DNA of 64,000 nt from Falsiruegeria mediterranea M17 (GCF_900302455.1 NZ_ONZG01000004.1:310001-374000); one strand, 5' to 3'; shown: positions 32,150-41,271, counted from the first letter of the stretch. Numbers and translations: made by a program. Notes: generated by a model from the sequence alone, not told the origin.

Positions 32150-32563
32150 TCAGGCCCAGCCAAGCTGTTTCAGCGAGTGTACATCGTTCCAGATCTTGGT
32201 CATCCGGGTGATCTTGTCGTCTTTGAACTCCATCACATAGGCGTATTCCGCAGCCACCGTATTTCCGGTGGGCGGTACGGGGCCACCTTCGCCCGTTTGG
32301 GTACCCTTGAACACCGAAGTTGCAACCACGATGCCGCGTTCGTGGTCGGTGGAAAAGGATTTCAGATCATAATGGCCGTCCGGAACCGGGGTCAGTAGGC
32401 CGGCAGTCCAACCGGTGTACCCTTCGAGCGTGTCAATGTCGGCCAGAGCATCGGCCTGACAGGAAAAGCCCGCGCCGTCGTGGCAATAGGATTTGCACAC
32501 TTCCCAACCCTTACCGGTTTCACACGCATCGAAGAATGCCATTGCTGTCTCGGATATTGTCAT
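32150..32563 (-). CDS. Free-standing SnoaL/NTF2-like protein
   Basis: A 137-residue protein of the SnoaL-like polyketide cyclase/NTF2 superfamily: MTISETAMAFFDACETGKGW, then VCKSYCHDGAGFSCQADALA, TLEGYTGWTAGLLTPVPDG and a C-terminal strand region EYAYVMEFKDDKITRMTKIW. The fold forms a small-molecule pocket; activity is unknown. ATG 32563 has a GGGAGG ribosome site eight bases upstream. It is the same broad fold as the N-terminal domains of the five cyclases 4 kb away, though sequence similarity looks distant. The TetR gene upstream and the AT-rich palindrome between them suggest its regulation. Confidence 0.82.
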   Translation of the reverse strand: MTISETAMAFFDACETGKGWEVCKSYCHDGAGFSCQADALADIDTLEGYTGWTAGLLTPVPDGHYDLKSFSTDHERGIVVATSVFKGTQTGEGGPVPPTGNTVAAEYAYVMEFKDDKITRMTKIWNDVHSLKQLGWA

Positions 32564-32646
32564 GGTGTTGCCTCCCAAAAGTTGTTTTGCAGGAACCGGC
32601 CTTACGCATCGAAGTCGGGCGGCCGGTGCAGGCAATATAAAATAAA

Positions 32647-32674
32647 CATTTTAAAAAATATATTTTAAAATATG
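32647..32674. promoter_or_regulatory. AT-rich palindromic region, candidate TetR operator
   Basis: The stretch holds ATTTTAAAA (32648-32656) repeated at 32662-32670 around AATAT, giving overlapping direct and inverted symmetry in an otherwise GC-rich region. It lies between the TetR stop and the SnoaL start, in the place expected for the SnoaL promoter. Confidence 0.4.
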
Positions 32675-32687
32675 GAGGACCTTTCGG

Positions 32688-33266
32688 CTACCGATGTAAC
32701 ACGCCCATGATCATGTCATAAAAATCTGGAATGACGTCTTTTTTTGCGTCGTGGCGCCCATAAAGAACAGTGCCATGCACACAAAATACGATGAAGCTTG
32801 CAAGTTGCCTGGCATCTTTTTCCGGTCCGATGTCACCATCGGATTGAGCGTTTAGCAAGGCGGTTTCGATCAACGATTCGACCTCGGCGCAGAAGGCACC
32901 GACCTGCATTGCCGCATCTGCGCTGATCAGATGTCTCTGAGCCAGATGGTTCATCATCAGGCAGCCCTTGTACTCCGTTCTTGCGGCACCCGTCATGACG
33001 TTCCTCAGGAACATCTCGACCCCCGCAAGGTTCGGGTTTTCGATCAGGATCTGATACCGAGGGCCGATGACATGGCCGCGGTAGTATTCAAGTGCTTCGA
33101 CAAACAGGCCGTCCTTGTCGCCGAATTCCTTGTACATGCTGGCCGTGTTCAACCCGGTCTCGCGCACCAGATCGCTGATCGAGGTCGCCATGTATCCGTT
33201 CCGCCAGAAGACGCTCATGGCGGTTTCGATCACCGCATCGCGGGAGTATGTTCTTGGTCTGCCCAT
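32688..33266 (-). CDS. TetR family regulator (second)
   Basis: A 192-residue regulator. The N-terminus MGRPRTYSRDAVIETAMSVF and helix-turn-helix SISDLVRETGLNTASMYKEF are characteristic of the AcrR/YxaF-like group often controlling small stress operons. The C-terminal domain contains EYKGCLMMNHLAQRHLI, where a conserved Cys is frequent in this subgroup. It lies upstream of the SnoaL gene on the same strand and may regulate it together with itself. Confidence 0.88.
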   Translation of the reverse strand: MGRPRTYSRDAVIETAMSVFWRNGYMATSISDLVRETGLNTASMYKEFGDKDGLFVEALEYYRGHVIGPRYQILIENPNLAGVEMFLRNVMTGAARTEYKGCLMMNHLAQRHLISADAAMQVGAFCAEVESLIETALLNAQSDGDIGPEKDARQLASFIVFCVHGTVLYGRHDAKKDVIPDFYDMIMGVLHR

Positions 33267-33504
33267 GGGGGAGTATTAAAACGTTCGATTGAAAATGACA
33301 ATGAACCTCAACAAGCTGTGATCAAAGGTCATGAACTGGCTTCCGACCCATATGCTACTTCAGTGGTTCCGGAAATGCTCTATCCGGGCTTTCCCAAAAG
33401 CGAGACAGGGATGGCGGCAATGCGACCGGATGGCTTGAAGGGTGCCCATATGAAGAAGATAGACTATAAGTACTCTTATTTGGGGCATGCTGCGGGAGAA
33501 TTTG

Positions 33505-35064
33505 ATGGATCAATTCGGGCGATTTCTTTTGGCGCGGCCCTATTGGTTAATCGTGGTTGTTTTAATAGCGTTAGTCGGCCTTCCCGCCGCGATTTGGCTG
33601 GACCTGCGCAATCTCTCTGATGAAACGTTGCGTCGGCAGGCTACCAGCCTGAACAGTATTATCACATCAGTGCGGACCTACTACGCAACAAATGTCGTAT
33701 CTCGGGTGGTCAACTCCAATACGGAAACGCAGGCGTTGCACAACTACCTTGACGTTAACGGCGCGATCCCGATCCCGGCGACACTGTCGCTTGAACTGGG
33801 AGAGAAGATCGGGGCAGTGGAAGGCGACGTTGAGTATCGCTTTGTCTCTGATTATACCTTCGCAAACCGGCCTCCCCATAAGCTTGACGAATTTGAACGC
33901 AATGCGTTGATCAAGTTTCGAACTGATCCTATGGATCATGATTTTTTTGTGAATTCGACCGGGAATGTGTGGAACCGCGAGATTACCTTGGCTACGCCGG
34001 TGGTCATGGCAGGAGGGTGTGTCCGTTGTCACAATTCCCATGCCGAAAGCCCAAAGAAGGATTGGAAGGTTGGTGACGTTCGTGCGCTGCAGACGGTTAC
34101 CGTTCGTCAGCCCGTCGCTCTCAACCTGTGGTCCTTCAAGTGGTTGCTGCTCTACTTTACCGCTGCTGGAACCATGGGCTTTTTCTTTGCTGTCATGCAG
34201 TACAAGCTTGCTGCCAGTTTCAGCCGGATGAATGACGAATTGACCGCGAACAACGAGTTTCTGGCAGGCATATCGTTGAAGATTTCCAAGTATCTTTCCC
34301 CACAAGTCTACAGATCAATTTTTTCTGGAGAGAAAGACGTTCATATCTCGACCGAGCGAAAGAAGCTGACGGTCTTCTTTTCCGACATTAAGGATTTCAC
34401 AGCGACGACCGAGCGCATGCAGCCAGAAGAATTGACGGCTCTTTTGAACGAGTACTTTACAGAAATGTCCCTCATCGCCGAGGCTCATGGCGCAACAATC
34501 GATAAGTTCATCGGCGATGCCATCGTTGCTTTTTTTGGTGATCCTGAGACCAGAGGTGCCGCCGAAGACGCGCGGGCGTGTGTACGTATGGCTCTGGATA
34601 TGCAGCTGCGGCTGGCCGAATTGGCCGAAGTCTGGAACCAAAAAGGGTTGGAGCACCCGTTCAAAGCCCGAATGGGGATCAACACTGGGTATTGCAATGT
34701 TGGAAACTTCGGGTCTGACGATCGGATGGATTACACGATAATTGGAGCTGAGGCGAACTTGGCCGCGCGACTCGAGAGCATCGCGGAGCCCGGTGGCATT
34801 GTAATGAGTTACGAGACCTACGCCCACGTTCGTGACATCGTCCAGGCGGTGCCGTCCGAAGCTGTTCATTTTAAGGGAATTGCACGTGAAATTACCCCTT
34901 ACCACATTACGAATATTCCGGTTTCGGATAACAAAGGGACAAGCTTTTCGCCGAGAGAAGAAGACGGCAAATTGACAGTGGATTTGGCGGCCCTGGATGA
35001 ACCTGCGCGGGCGCGGGTTCGCACGGCCATTCGCGAAGCTCTGGGCAAGGCTCAGGCATCTTAA
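33505..35064 (+). CDS. Adenylate cyclase with DUF3365-type haem-c sensor domain
   Basis: A 519-residue membrane cyclase. Span 1 (about residues 12-32), a periplasmic DUF3365/Tll0287-like domain (about 40-205) with a CxxCH haem-c motif (CVRCH, Cys172-His176), span 2 (about 212-232), then a short linker and a class III cyclase domain. Catalytic residues are complete: Asp294 (FFSDIKDF), Lys334 and Asp338 (DKFIGD), Asp409, Asn418, Arg422. It should make cAMP in response to a redox or gas signal at the haem (inference). ATG 33505 has GGGAG upstream; ATG 33487 is possible. The gap 33267-33504 holds its promoter but no clear gene. Confidence 0.88.
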   Translation: MDQFGRFLLARPYWLIVVVLIALVGLPAAIWLDLRNLSDETLRRQATSLNSIITSVRTYYATNVVSRVVNSNTETQALHNYLDVNGAIPIPATLSLELGEKIGAVEGDVEYRFVSDYTFANRPPHKLDEFERNALIKFRTDPMDHDFFVNSTGNVWNREITLATPVVMAGGCVRCHNSHAESPKKDWKVGDVRALQTVTVRQPVALNLWSFKWLLLYFTAAGTMGFFFAVMQYKLAASFSRMNDELTANNEFLAGISLKISKYLSPQVYRSIFSGEKDVHISTERKKLTVFFSDIKDFTATTERMQPEELTALLNEYFTEMSLIAEAHGATIDKFIGDAIVAFFGDPETRGAAEDARACVRMALDMQLRLAELAEVWNQKGLEHPFKARMGINTGYCNVGNFGSDDRMDYTIIGAEANLAARLESIAEPGGIVMSYETYAHVRDIVQAVPSEAVHFKGIAREITPYHITNIPVSDNKGTSFSPREEDGKLTVDLAALDEPARARVRTAIREALGKAQAS

Positions 35065-35211
35065 GCGGTTGGGTCGTGATATGAGGTGTCGCTTGGCGCA
35101 GGGCCCCCCGTGTTTTCTTGGGTCGTGGCCGGAGCCTCTTGTGTACATGCGACCTTGCAGCCCATGGGCGAGGGCGGTAAATGCCTGTCTGACGCGATAT
35201 TGAGGGTTCCC

Positions 35212-35499
35212 ATGTCGATTGACCAAAGCACCGCCGCCAAGGTGGCCAAACTGGCCCGGATCAAGGTCGAGGACGACGCGCTGCCGGCGCTGGCCTCGGA
35301 ATTCAACACGATCCTTGGATTCATCGAACAGCTGAACGAAGTGGACGTGGATGGGGTCGAACCGATGACCTCGGTCACGCCCCAGCGCCTGAAGCGCCGT
35401 GAAGATGTGGTGAATGATGGCAGTCAGCAGGACAAAGTGCTGGCCAACGCGCCCGACGCCCGCGAGGGCTTTTTTGCGGTTCCCAAGGTGGTGGAGTAA
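35212..35499 (+). CDS. gatC: Asp/Glu-tRNA amidotransferase subunit C
   Basis: A 95-residue GatC, the small subunit that clamps GatA and GatB together. [20 protein letters not shown] at the start and [20 protein letters not shown] then RREDVVNDG are the family hallmarks. ATG 35212 has GAGGG six bases upstream; the frame extending to 35086 has no ribosome site and unrelated residues. It is followed three bases later by gatA. gatB is not in the window. Confidence 0.95.
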   Translation: MSIDQSTAAKVAKLARIKVEDDALPALASEFNTILGFIEQLNEVDVDGVEPMTSVTPQRLKRREDVVNDGSQQDKVLANAPDAREGFFAVPKVVE

Positions 35500-35502
35500 G
35501 CC

Positions 35503-36990
35503 ATGTCTGATCTGAACAAACTGGGCCTGGCCGAGGCCCGCGACCTGCTGCGCAAGGGCGAGACCAACTCTGTCGAGCTGACCGAGAGCTGTCTGAAGGC
35601 GATTGATGCCGCCGATGCGCTGAACGCTTTTGTCCACAAGACGCCCGAGATCGCGCTGGAGCGTGCCAAGGCCGCTGACGCGCGCATCGCGACAGGCGAC
35701 GCGCCCGCGATGTGTGGTCTGCCGATCGGCATCAAGGATCTGTTCTGCACCAAAGGTGTCGACAGCCAGGCGGCCAGCCGCATCCTGAAAGGGTTCAAGC
35801 CCGAATACGAATCCACCGTCAGCCAGAACCTGGTCGACGCAGGCGCCGTCATGTTGGGCAAGCTCAACATGGATGAATTTGCCATGGGTTCGTCAAACGA
35901 AACCTCGGTTTATGGCAACGTGGTCAGTCCCTGGCGTCGTGAAGGCGACACCGCCGAGCTGACCCCGGGCGGCTCGTCGGGTGGCTCGGCTTCGGCTGTG
36001 GCGGCTGACCTCTGTCTGGCCGCGACCGGCACCGACACCGGTGGCTCGATCCGCCAGCCTGCGGCCTTCACCGGCATCACCGGCATCAAACCCACCTATG
36101 GCCGCTGCTCACGCTGGGGTGTGGTGGCCTTTGCCAGCTCGCTGGATCAGGCCGGTCCGATGACCAAGAACGTGCGCGACGCCGCCATCATGCTCGAGGC
36201 GATGTGCAGCCACGACCCGAAAGACAGCACCAGTGCCGATCTGGCCGTGCCGAATTTCGAGGCGATGCTGACCGGCGACATCAAGGGCAAGAAGATCGGT
36301 ATCCCGAAAGAGTACCGTATGGACGGTATGCCAGGTGAGATCGAAAAGCTGTGGTCCGATGGCGCGGAGATGCTGAAGGCAGCCGGAGCCGAGATCGTCG
36401 ATATCAGCCTGCCGCACACCAAGTACGCGCTGCCTGCGTATTACGTTATCGCACCGGCTGAGGCCTCGTCGAACCTGGCGCGCTATGACGGGGTGCGCTA
36501 TGGCCACCGCGCCACGCTGGCGCAGGGTGATGGCATCACCGAGATGTACGAAAAGACCCGCGCCGAAGGGTTTGGACCAGAAGTGCAGCGCCGCGTCATG
36601 ATCGGGACCTATGTGCTCTCGGCTGGTTTCTATGACGCCTATTACAACCGCGCGCGCCGCGTCCGTACGCTGATCAAGAAAGACTTTGAGGATGTGTTTG
36701 CCGCTGGTATCGACGCGATCCTGACGCCCGCCACGCCTTCGGCGGCTTTTGGGCTGGGGGAAATGACGGATGCGGATCCGGTGCAGATGTACCTGAATGA
36801 CGTCTTTACCGTCACTGTGAACCTGGCCGGTCTGCCCGGTATCGCCGTGCCCGCAGGCGTGGACAAACAGGGCTTGCCCCTGGGGCTGCAGCTGATCGGG
36901 CGTCCGTGGGAAGAGGGCGATCTGCTCAATACCGCCTATGCGCTCGAGGATGCGGCGGGCTTTGTAGCCAAACCGGCAAAATGGTGGTAA
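35503..36990 (+). CDS. gatA: Asp/Glu-tRNA amidotransferase subunit A
   Basis: A 495-residue amidase-signature enzyme that releases ammonia from glutamine for conversion of Glu-tRNA(Gln) and Asp-tRNA(Asn). The Ser-cisSer-Lys triad is visible: Lys in [10 protein letters not shown], the cis-Ser in [10 protein letters not shown] and the nucleophile Ser in [10 protein letters not shown]. Length and ends ([16 protein letters not shown] to VAKPAKWW) are full. It is three bases after gatC, forming an operon. Confidence 0.97.
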   Translation: MSDLNKLGLAEARDLLRKGETNSVELTESCLKAIDAADALNAFVHKTPEIALERAKAADARIATGDAPAMCGLPIGIKDLFCTKGVDSQAASRILKGFKPEYESTVSQNLVDAGAVMLGKLNMDEFAMGSSNETSVYGNVVSPWRREGDTAELTPGGSSGGSASAVAADLCLAATGTDTGGSIRQPAAFTGITGIKPTYGRCSRWGVVAFASSLDQAGPMTKNVRDAAIMLEAMCSHDPKDSTSADLAVPNFEAMLTGDIKGKKIGIPKEYRMDGMPGEIEKLWSDGAEMLKAAGAEIVDISLPHTKYALPAYYVIAPAEASSNLARYDGVRYGHRATLAQGDGITEMYEKTRAEGFGPEVQRRVMIGTYVLSAGFYDAYYNRARRVRTLIKKDFEDVFAAGIDAILTPATPSAAFGLGEMTDADPVQMYLNDVFTVTVNLAGLPGIAVPAGVDKQGLPLGLQLIGRPWEEGDLLNTAYALEDAAGFVAKPAKWW

Positions 36991-37033
36991 AGCTGCCGCT
37001 CAAGTAAGAGCAAAAACCGGCAGGACAGCAGCC

Positions 37034-37867
37034 ATGCGCCCATATCTTTTGATCCCCGTTATGGGGGTTCTTGCAGCATGTAGCCCCCAGATACCCGACT
37101 CCGCCGCTGGTGTCGGGTTCAACACCTCGCCTGAACAGGCCGCTCGTGAGGCGGCTCTGTCCGGGGAAACGGTGAATGGTGATCCTTTGATCCCGGCCTC
37201 GGCCGTCTCAAGCGAAACCCTGCCTGCGGGCAGCTCGCAAGTGGGCATCCCTGCTCAGGAGCAGGGGTTGTTCACCAATGCGACAACAACGGCGGCCCCA
37301 ACTACTGTGGCTGCAACCACGCCTGCGTCGACGGTTGCGGCCAGTAGCGCGACGTTGACAGCACAAGACATCGCCAACGAAACGCAGGCCGCGCTGACGG
37401 CTGCGTCGCAGAATTCCGGTGTGGCGCCTTTGCAGGCCAGCCCGTCGAACCCGGCGCCTCAGGTGCTTAACAACCCCTCGATCTCGGACGAACAGGACTT
37501 TGCCGCCGTATCCAGCCGACAGTCGATCGAAAGCGACGCCGACCGGATTGCGCGCAACAAGGAGCAGTACCAGTTGGTCACGCCGACAGCGATCCCGGAA
37601 CGGGACAGTGCCGCCCAGCCCAACATCGTCAGTTATGCGCTTCGCACCACCAATCCGAAGGGCGTGCAGATCTACAGCCGGGCGGGCTTCAACCTGCAGG
37701 CCAAGTCGCAGCGCAATTGCGCAGGCTTTGCATCGTCCGATCAGGCTCAGATCGAGTTTCTGGCCAATGGCGGGCCCGAACGCGACCGCAAGAGTCTGGA
37801 CCCGGATGGGGATGGCTATGCCTGCGCTTGGGATCCCGCCCCGTTCCGCCGTGCCGTCCAGAACTGA
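37034..37867 (+). CDS. Lipoprotein with C-terminal Excalibur-like domain
   Basis: A 277-residue lipoprotein: short signal with lipobox VLAAC near residue 16, a long low-complexity Thr/Ala/Ser region (ATTTAAPTTVAATTPASTVA), and a C-terminal Excalibur-type segment with one Cys pair (RNCAGFAS...GYACAWDPAPFR) and the DPDGDGYAC calcium-type loop. Excalibur domains occur in extracellular calcium-dependent proteins. It follows gatA by 43 bases and overlaps the amidase gene, so a cell-wall role with that enzyme is plausible. Confidence 0.82.
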   Translation: MRPYLLIPVMGVLAACSPQIPDSAAGVGFNTSPEQAAREAALSGETVNGDPLIPASAVSSETLPAGSSQVGIPAQEQGLFTNATTTAAPTTVAATTPASTVAASSATLTAQDIANETQAALTAASQNSGVAPLQASPSNPAPQVLNNPSISDEQDFAAVSSRQSIESDADRIARNKEQYQLVTPTAIPERDSAAQPNIVSYALRTTNPKGVQIYSRAGFNLQAKSQRNCAGFASSDQAQIEFLANGGPERDRKSLDPDGDGYACAWDPAPFRRAVQN

Positions 37868-38549
37868 AGCATCGGTTGATGCGACAGGGGCCATCTGGCA
37901 TCCGTCGCCGAATTTTGGCCCTCGCCGGGATGATTTGACGCCTTATCTGGTAGTGATTCACTACACCGCGATGGAGGGGGCTGTGTCGGCGTTGGAGCGG
38001 CTGTGTGATCCGATGGCCGAGGTGTCAGCGCATTACCTGATCGGACAGGATGGAACGCTGTGGCAGATGGTGCGCGAGGCGGATCGCGCCTGGCATGCTG
38101 GGGCAGGGGAATGGCACGGGCAGAGTGACATCAATTCGCGGTCCGTGGGCATTGAGTTGGACAATCGCGGAGATCATCCGTTTGCCGAGCCGCAGATGGC
38201 GGCACTGGAACGCTTGCTGCCGCAGATATTGTCGCGATGGGATATTGCGCCGAAGGGTGTGATCGGACATTCCGACATGGCGCCGGGGCGTAAATTTGAT
38301 CCCGGCCCAAGGTTCGATTGGTTGAGGTTGGAGCAACAAGGTCTGGCAGGTGGGCGAGGCAATGACAACGGCCCGCAAGACGCGGCATGGACGACTTTCC
38401 GTGCTTTGGCCGAAGAGGCCGGATTCACCGCGGATGTTGATGATGCGACGCTGCTGACTGCGGTGCGGCTGCGGTATCGCCCTTGGGGCCACGGGGCGTT
38501 GGCACCGGAGGATTTTTCTCCGCTTGGGCACACGTCGCTTTGGACGTGA
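37851..38549 (+). CDS. N-acetylmuramoyl-L-alanine amidase (amidase_2, AmiD-like)
   Basis: An amidase_2 zinc enzyme of about 232 residues that cleaves the bond between muramic acid and the L-Ala of peptidoglycan stems, here probably in cytoplasmic recycling because no signal peptide is present. The zinc ligands are seen as VVIHYTAM (first His), RAWHAG and the C-terminal GHSDMAPGRKFDPG (second His, Asp). SRSVGIELDN is the conserved core. The start is uncertain: GTG 37851 overlaps the upstream gene by 17 bases, ATG 37818 by 50 bases; both lie shortly before the family start WHPSPNFGPR. Confidence 0.87.
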   Translation: MPSRTEASVDATGAIWHPSPNFGPRRDDLTPYLVVIHYTAMEGAVSALERLCDPMAEVSAHYLIGQDGTLWQMVREADRAWHAGAGEWHGQSDINSRSVGIELDNRGDHPFAEPQMAALERLLPQILSRWDIAPKGVIGHSDMAPGRKFDPGPRFDWLRLEQQGLAGGRGNDNGPQDAAWTTFRALAEEAGFTADVDDATLLTAVRLRYRPWGHGALAPEDFSPLGHTSLWT

Positions 38550-38579
38550 TGTCCATGAGAATGAGCAACTCTGGTAGCA

Positions 38580-38654
38580 CTCCCGCCCGTCGTCAGATTT
38601 TCTGACGAAAATCCGTCTCCCGTTGGGCCGGGCCGCCGCGCTTTGCGCGGCGGC
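38580..38654 (+). repeat. Structured intergenic repeat, copy C
   Basis: The clearest of the three copies: box 1 CTCCCGCCC (38580-38588), a hairpin CGTCAGA-TTT-TCTGACG (38591-38607), box 2 CTCCCGTTGGGCC (38617-38629) and a perfect ten-pair stem GCCGCCGCGC-TTT-GCGCGGCGGC (38632-38654). It lies 31 bases after the amidase stop, in a gene-free stretch (38550-38849) that ends at rnpB. The rest of that stretch must hold the rnpB promoter; I see no gene in it. Confidence 0.75.
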
Positions 38655-38849
38655 GGGCGCTGCATCGCACCCGCTGAGAATTGATACGCTCCCTTGGCTA
38701 CAGGCGGGACTGCGCCGCGCCACAGGCGCGGCGCCGGGCCCAAGGCCGATAGCAGAGCTGACGCAGTCAGGTCTGCTCGGGCGCGGGAGGCCCCCGTCGT
38801 GCGCCATCGCCTCTTGACGCCCTCTCTGTCACCGCATACCCCACCGCTT

Positions 38850-39250
38850 GCGCGGAGGGCCGGATGGCCGCGCGTGGGGCTCGCCCCACGCGAGGAAAGT
38901 CCGGACTCCATGAAGCAACGGTGCCGGGTAACGCCCGGGCGGGGAAACCCGACGGAGAGCGCCACAGAAATAAAACCGCCGCGCCTGTCGCGGTAAGGAT
39001 GAAACGGTGGGGTAAGAGCCCACCGCGCCCCTGGCAACAGGGGTGGCACGGCAAGCCCCACCTGGAGCAATGCCAAATAGGACCCCCGCGCGGGCCTGTG
39101 TCGGCCCTGGTCGATACCGCCGCTAGGCGCGCTTCAGCCGAGAGGGGTCGGGTTGGCAGCTCGAGCCGCGCAGCAATGCGTGGCCTAGATGAATGGTCAT
39201 CAAAGGGGGCAACCCCTGAACAGAATCCGGCTTACAGGCCCTCCGCGCGC
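38850..39250 (+). ncRNA. rnpB: RNase P RNA, bacterial class A
   Basis: The catalytic RNA that matures tRNA 5' ends. The universal core signature GAGGAAAGTCCGGACTCC begins near 38891, and GCCACAGAAATAA with the following conserved block lies near 38959. The 3' part has AACAGAATCCGGCTTACAGG near 39219. The ends pair as helix P1: CGCGGAGGGCC (38851-38861) with GGCCCTCCGCG (39237-39247). Length of about 400 bases fits alphaproteobacteria. The 3' end is close to the convergent GYD gene (stop at 39266). Confidence 0.96.
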
Positions 39251-39265
39251 TCACTCGACAGGGGC

Positions 39266-39598
39266 TTACCCACCCGGCGGGGTATAGCCCGAGGTCAACG
39301 ACGCGGCCTTGCTGGCGATGTCGCCAAATTCGGCGCTGGTCCAGGCCCGCACCGTTTCGACGTCCTGAACAGCACCTGAGGCGGCAACCGCCATGCCCAA
39401 GGCAACGGTGTCGGTGCCATCGGCGGCTTCGCTGATCATGACAACGTCATTGGATCCGGTCGTGAAGTAAAGCGCGACGACCTTTGCCCCGACTTTGTCC
39501 ATAAGTGCCTGAATGGCGACCCCGCGATCTTCGGGTTTTGACAGCAGGCCTTGCAGACCAGATGTCGAGTACGACGCATAGGTGATAAATAGTGGCAT
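39266..39598 (-). CDS. GYD domain protein
   Basis: A 110-residue small cytosolic protein of the GYD family, a ferredoxin-like dimeric barrel of unknown function. It begins MPLFITYASYSTSGLQGLLS and has VGAKVVALYFTTGSNDVVMI and the C-terminal RAWTSAEFGDIASKAASL. The ribosome site is GGGAGG just upstream of ATG 39598 (reading minus). It is followed convergently by rnpB and lies 58 bases downstream of the DUF2182 gene, with which it may share a transcript. Confidence 0.85.
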   Translation of the reverse strand: MPLFITYASYSTSGLQGLLSKPEDRGVAIQALMDKVGAKVVALYFTTGSNDVVMISEAADGTDTVALGMAVAASGAVQDVETVRAWTSAEFGDIASKAASLTSGYTPPGG

Positions 39599-39656
39599 GG
39601 TTCCCTCCTTTGGGATTGGTGGTTTTTGATACGTTTTCTGTCGAATCGGGCGACCG

Positions 39657-40499
39657 TCACGTCGCTGAAATCACGGCAGTTGCGCTCAGGTAGAGGCCGC
39701 TGCAAACAAGTGCGCCCCCGGTGACAAATGACAGCCAGCGGCCCTTCGGAGCGATCTTTTCAAGGGCTACGTAGATCGCGATTCCCGCAATCCAGTAGAG
39801 ATTCATAACCCCGCCGACAAAGAGCAGGGCCATCAGGGCCCAGCAACAGCCAAGGCAATACAGCCCGTGATCCGCGCCAGTGGCAAAGGCCCCCAAAAGG
39901 CCGGGGCGATGATGCTCGGCTAGAAAATGGGCAGGAGAGCGGCAGTGACGCAGGCACGCATCCTTGAAGGCCGAGAGTTGGTAGAGACCAGCAGCCAGCA
40001 GCAGCACTCCGGCGGCGCCCTTGGATTTGAGCGTCATCATTGGGCCATCCGATAGTCCGGCGGCCTCAAGACCCCATTGCGCCCCGGTCGCGCCCAGGCT
40101 GAAGATCCCCCAGGTCAAAAGATACCCAACCAGGAACAGAGCGGTGAAGGCGCCCGACCTGGGGGCGTCGGGCCCCATTTTCTTGATGGCAGCAAACAAC
40201 AACACGGTGGGTGCGGCGCTTGGGGTCATCATGGCGATCATCATGACCCACCACATCAGGAATATGAGCACCGCATGAAGCGCAGTCCACGGCGCGGCAG
40301 AACCCATTTGCATGGGCTCTCCGACCGGGCGAGCCATGCGCGTCATCTCAACAGCCGACATGTTCATGCCGACCCCGAACACGGTGTATGTGGCCGCCAG
40401 AACAACAACCAGCGTGAGGCTGATCAGAACGATTGCCCTGTCGCGCCTGAGCAATTGCTCAACGCGCTCAGACGCGGCAGCGCCAGTGTTTCGTGTCAT
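39657..40499 (-). CDS. DUF2182 predicted metal-binding membrane protein
   Basis: A 280-residue protein with seven or more spans. Family features are the Met/Trp-rich helix HAVLIFLMWWVMMIAMMTPS and a cytosolic or periplasmic loop LSAFKDACLRHCRSPAHFLA with Cys and His, followed by GADHGLYCLGCCWALMALLF. The pattern of Met, Cys and His inside and next to membrane helices suggests copper or another soft metal (inference). It is paired with a DUF1326 gene 12 bases upstream, a combination that recurs in bacteria. Confidence 0.85.
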   Translation of the reverse strand: MTRNTGAAASERVEQLLRRDRAIVLISLTLVVVLAATYTVFGVGMNMSAVEMTRMARPVGEPMQMGSAAPWTALHAVLIFLMWWVMMIAMMTPSAAPTVLLFAAIKKMGPDAPRSGAFTALFLVGYLLTWGIFSLGATGAQWGLEAAGLSDGPMMTLKSKGAAGVLLLAAGLYQLSAFKDACLRHCRSPAHFLAEHHRPGLLGAFATGADHGLYCLGCCWALMALLFVGGVMNLYWIAGIAIYVALEKIAPKGRWLSFVTGGALVCSGLYLSATAVISAT

Positions 40500-40511
40500 G
40501 ATCGGGTCCCG

Positions 40512-41150
40512 TCAGGCGCGTACGACGCCGTCTCCACTCAGATGCAGCCTGGCAAAATGAGCGTGGGTGCCGGTGTTCTTCAGCAAAGACAGAGCTCCAC
40601 CCATGGTTCTGGTTCGGCCCTGTGCGGCCTCGGCCTGAGCAAACTCAAATCCATTGGGCAAATCAAAGCGCACCCGGTGAGGTTCCCCCGAGACAACATT
40701 GGCCAGTGGCTGTCCTTCAACTTCGAAAACGCCATCAACGGTGGCCTTTCCGACTCGGTTTTCTCTGTCGAGTTCAACCGAAATCGTTGCTGTCAGGGTT
40801 TCATGCTTGGTTGGGCACATGGCACCGAACACAAACCACATGGTCGCCATTTCCTCGGTGTCACCCCCCGTCATGATTGTCTCCAGTGCCGCCTTTTGCG
40901 CAGCACTCGCGGTGGCGTCGATGATCAGCTGCATCTCGCCGTTGCCTTCGTGAATAGGGCCGGGCCATTTGTAGACCGACGCCGCCTTAACCCCGCTCAG
41001 GTCGACATCACCGTGATGTCCGCTTTCAATATCGTAGACCACAGCAGCTTCGCAGGTTCCGTCTGTCGGCAGGACGCTAAATTGACACGGACACCCAAAA
41101 TTGCAGTTGCAGTTGGCCATTTCTTCGCCACTGATCATCCAATTCGTCAT
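40512..41150 (-). CDS. DUF1326 domain protein
   Basis: A 212-residue cytosolic protein with the family's Cys cluster near the N-terminus: GEEMANCNCNFGCPCQF (Cys at the CNCNFGCPC positions), a likely metal site. The rest is a beta-rich domain (KWPGPIHEGNGEMQLIIDAT, ETIMTGGDTEEMATMWFVFG). ATG 41150 has GGGGGA eight bases upstream. It is first in a set with DUF2182 and probably GYD. Upstream lies a palindrome (41272-41287) that could control it. Soft-metal handling is suspected, not shown. Confidence 0.85.
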   Translation of the reverse strand: MTNWMISGEEMANCNCNFGCPCQFSVLPTDGTCEAAVVYDIESGHHGDVDLSGVKAASVYKWPGPIHEGNGEMQLIIDATASAAQKAALETIMTGGDTEEMATMWFVFGAMCPTKHETLTATISVELDRENRVGKATVDGVFEVEGQPLANVVSGEPHRVRFDLPNGFEFAQAEAAQGRTRTMGGALSLLKNTGTHAHFARLHLSGDGVVRA

Positions 41151-41271
41151 AGTAAATTCCCCCAATAGGACGCGGCACAATCGCCGCTACTGCTCGCACT
41201 TTCGTTGCCTGAAGCGCGGCCTCGTGCCGTTTTTCGGTTCGGCTTGATGTATTGGGTCTTGGGCGGATCGT

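Noticed and set aside
32931-33620. A 229-residue plus-strand frame before the sixth cyclase
   Set aside because: It is antisense to the TetR gene over its first half and overlaps the cyclase start in another phase. No domain or ribosome site supports it.
37419-37850. N-terminal extension of the amidase frame through the Excalibur gene
   Set aside because: The region is Arg/Ser/Thr-rich nonsense in that frame and overlaps a well-supported lipoprotein. Only the part from about 37851 resembles amidase_2.
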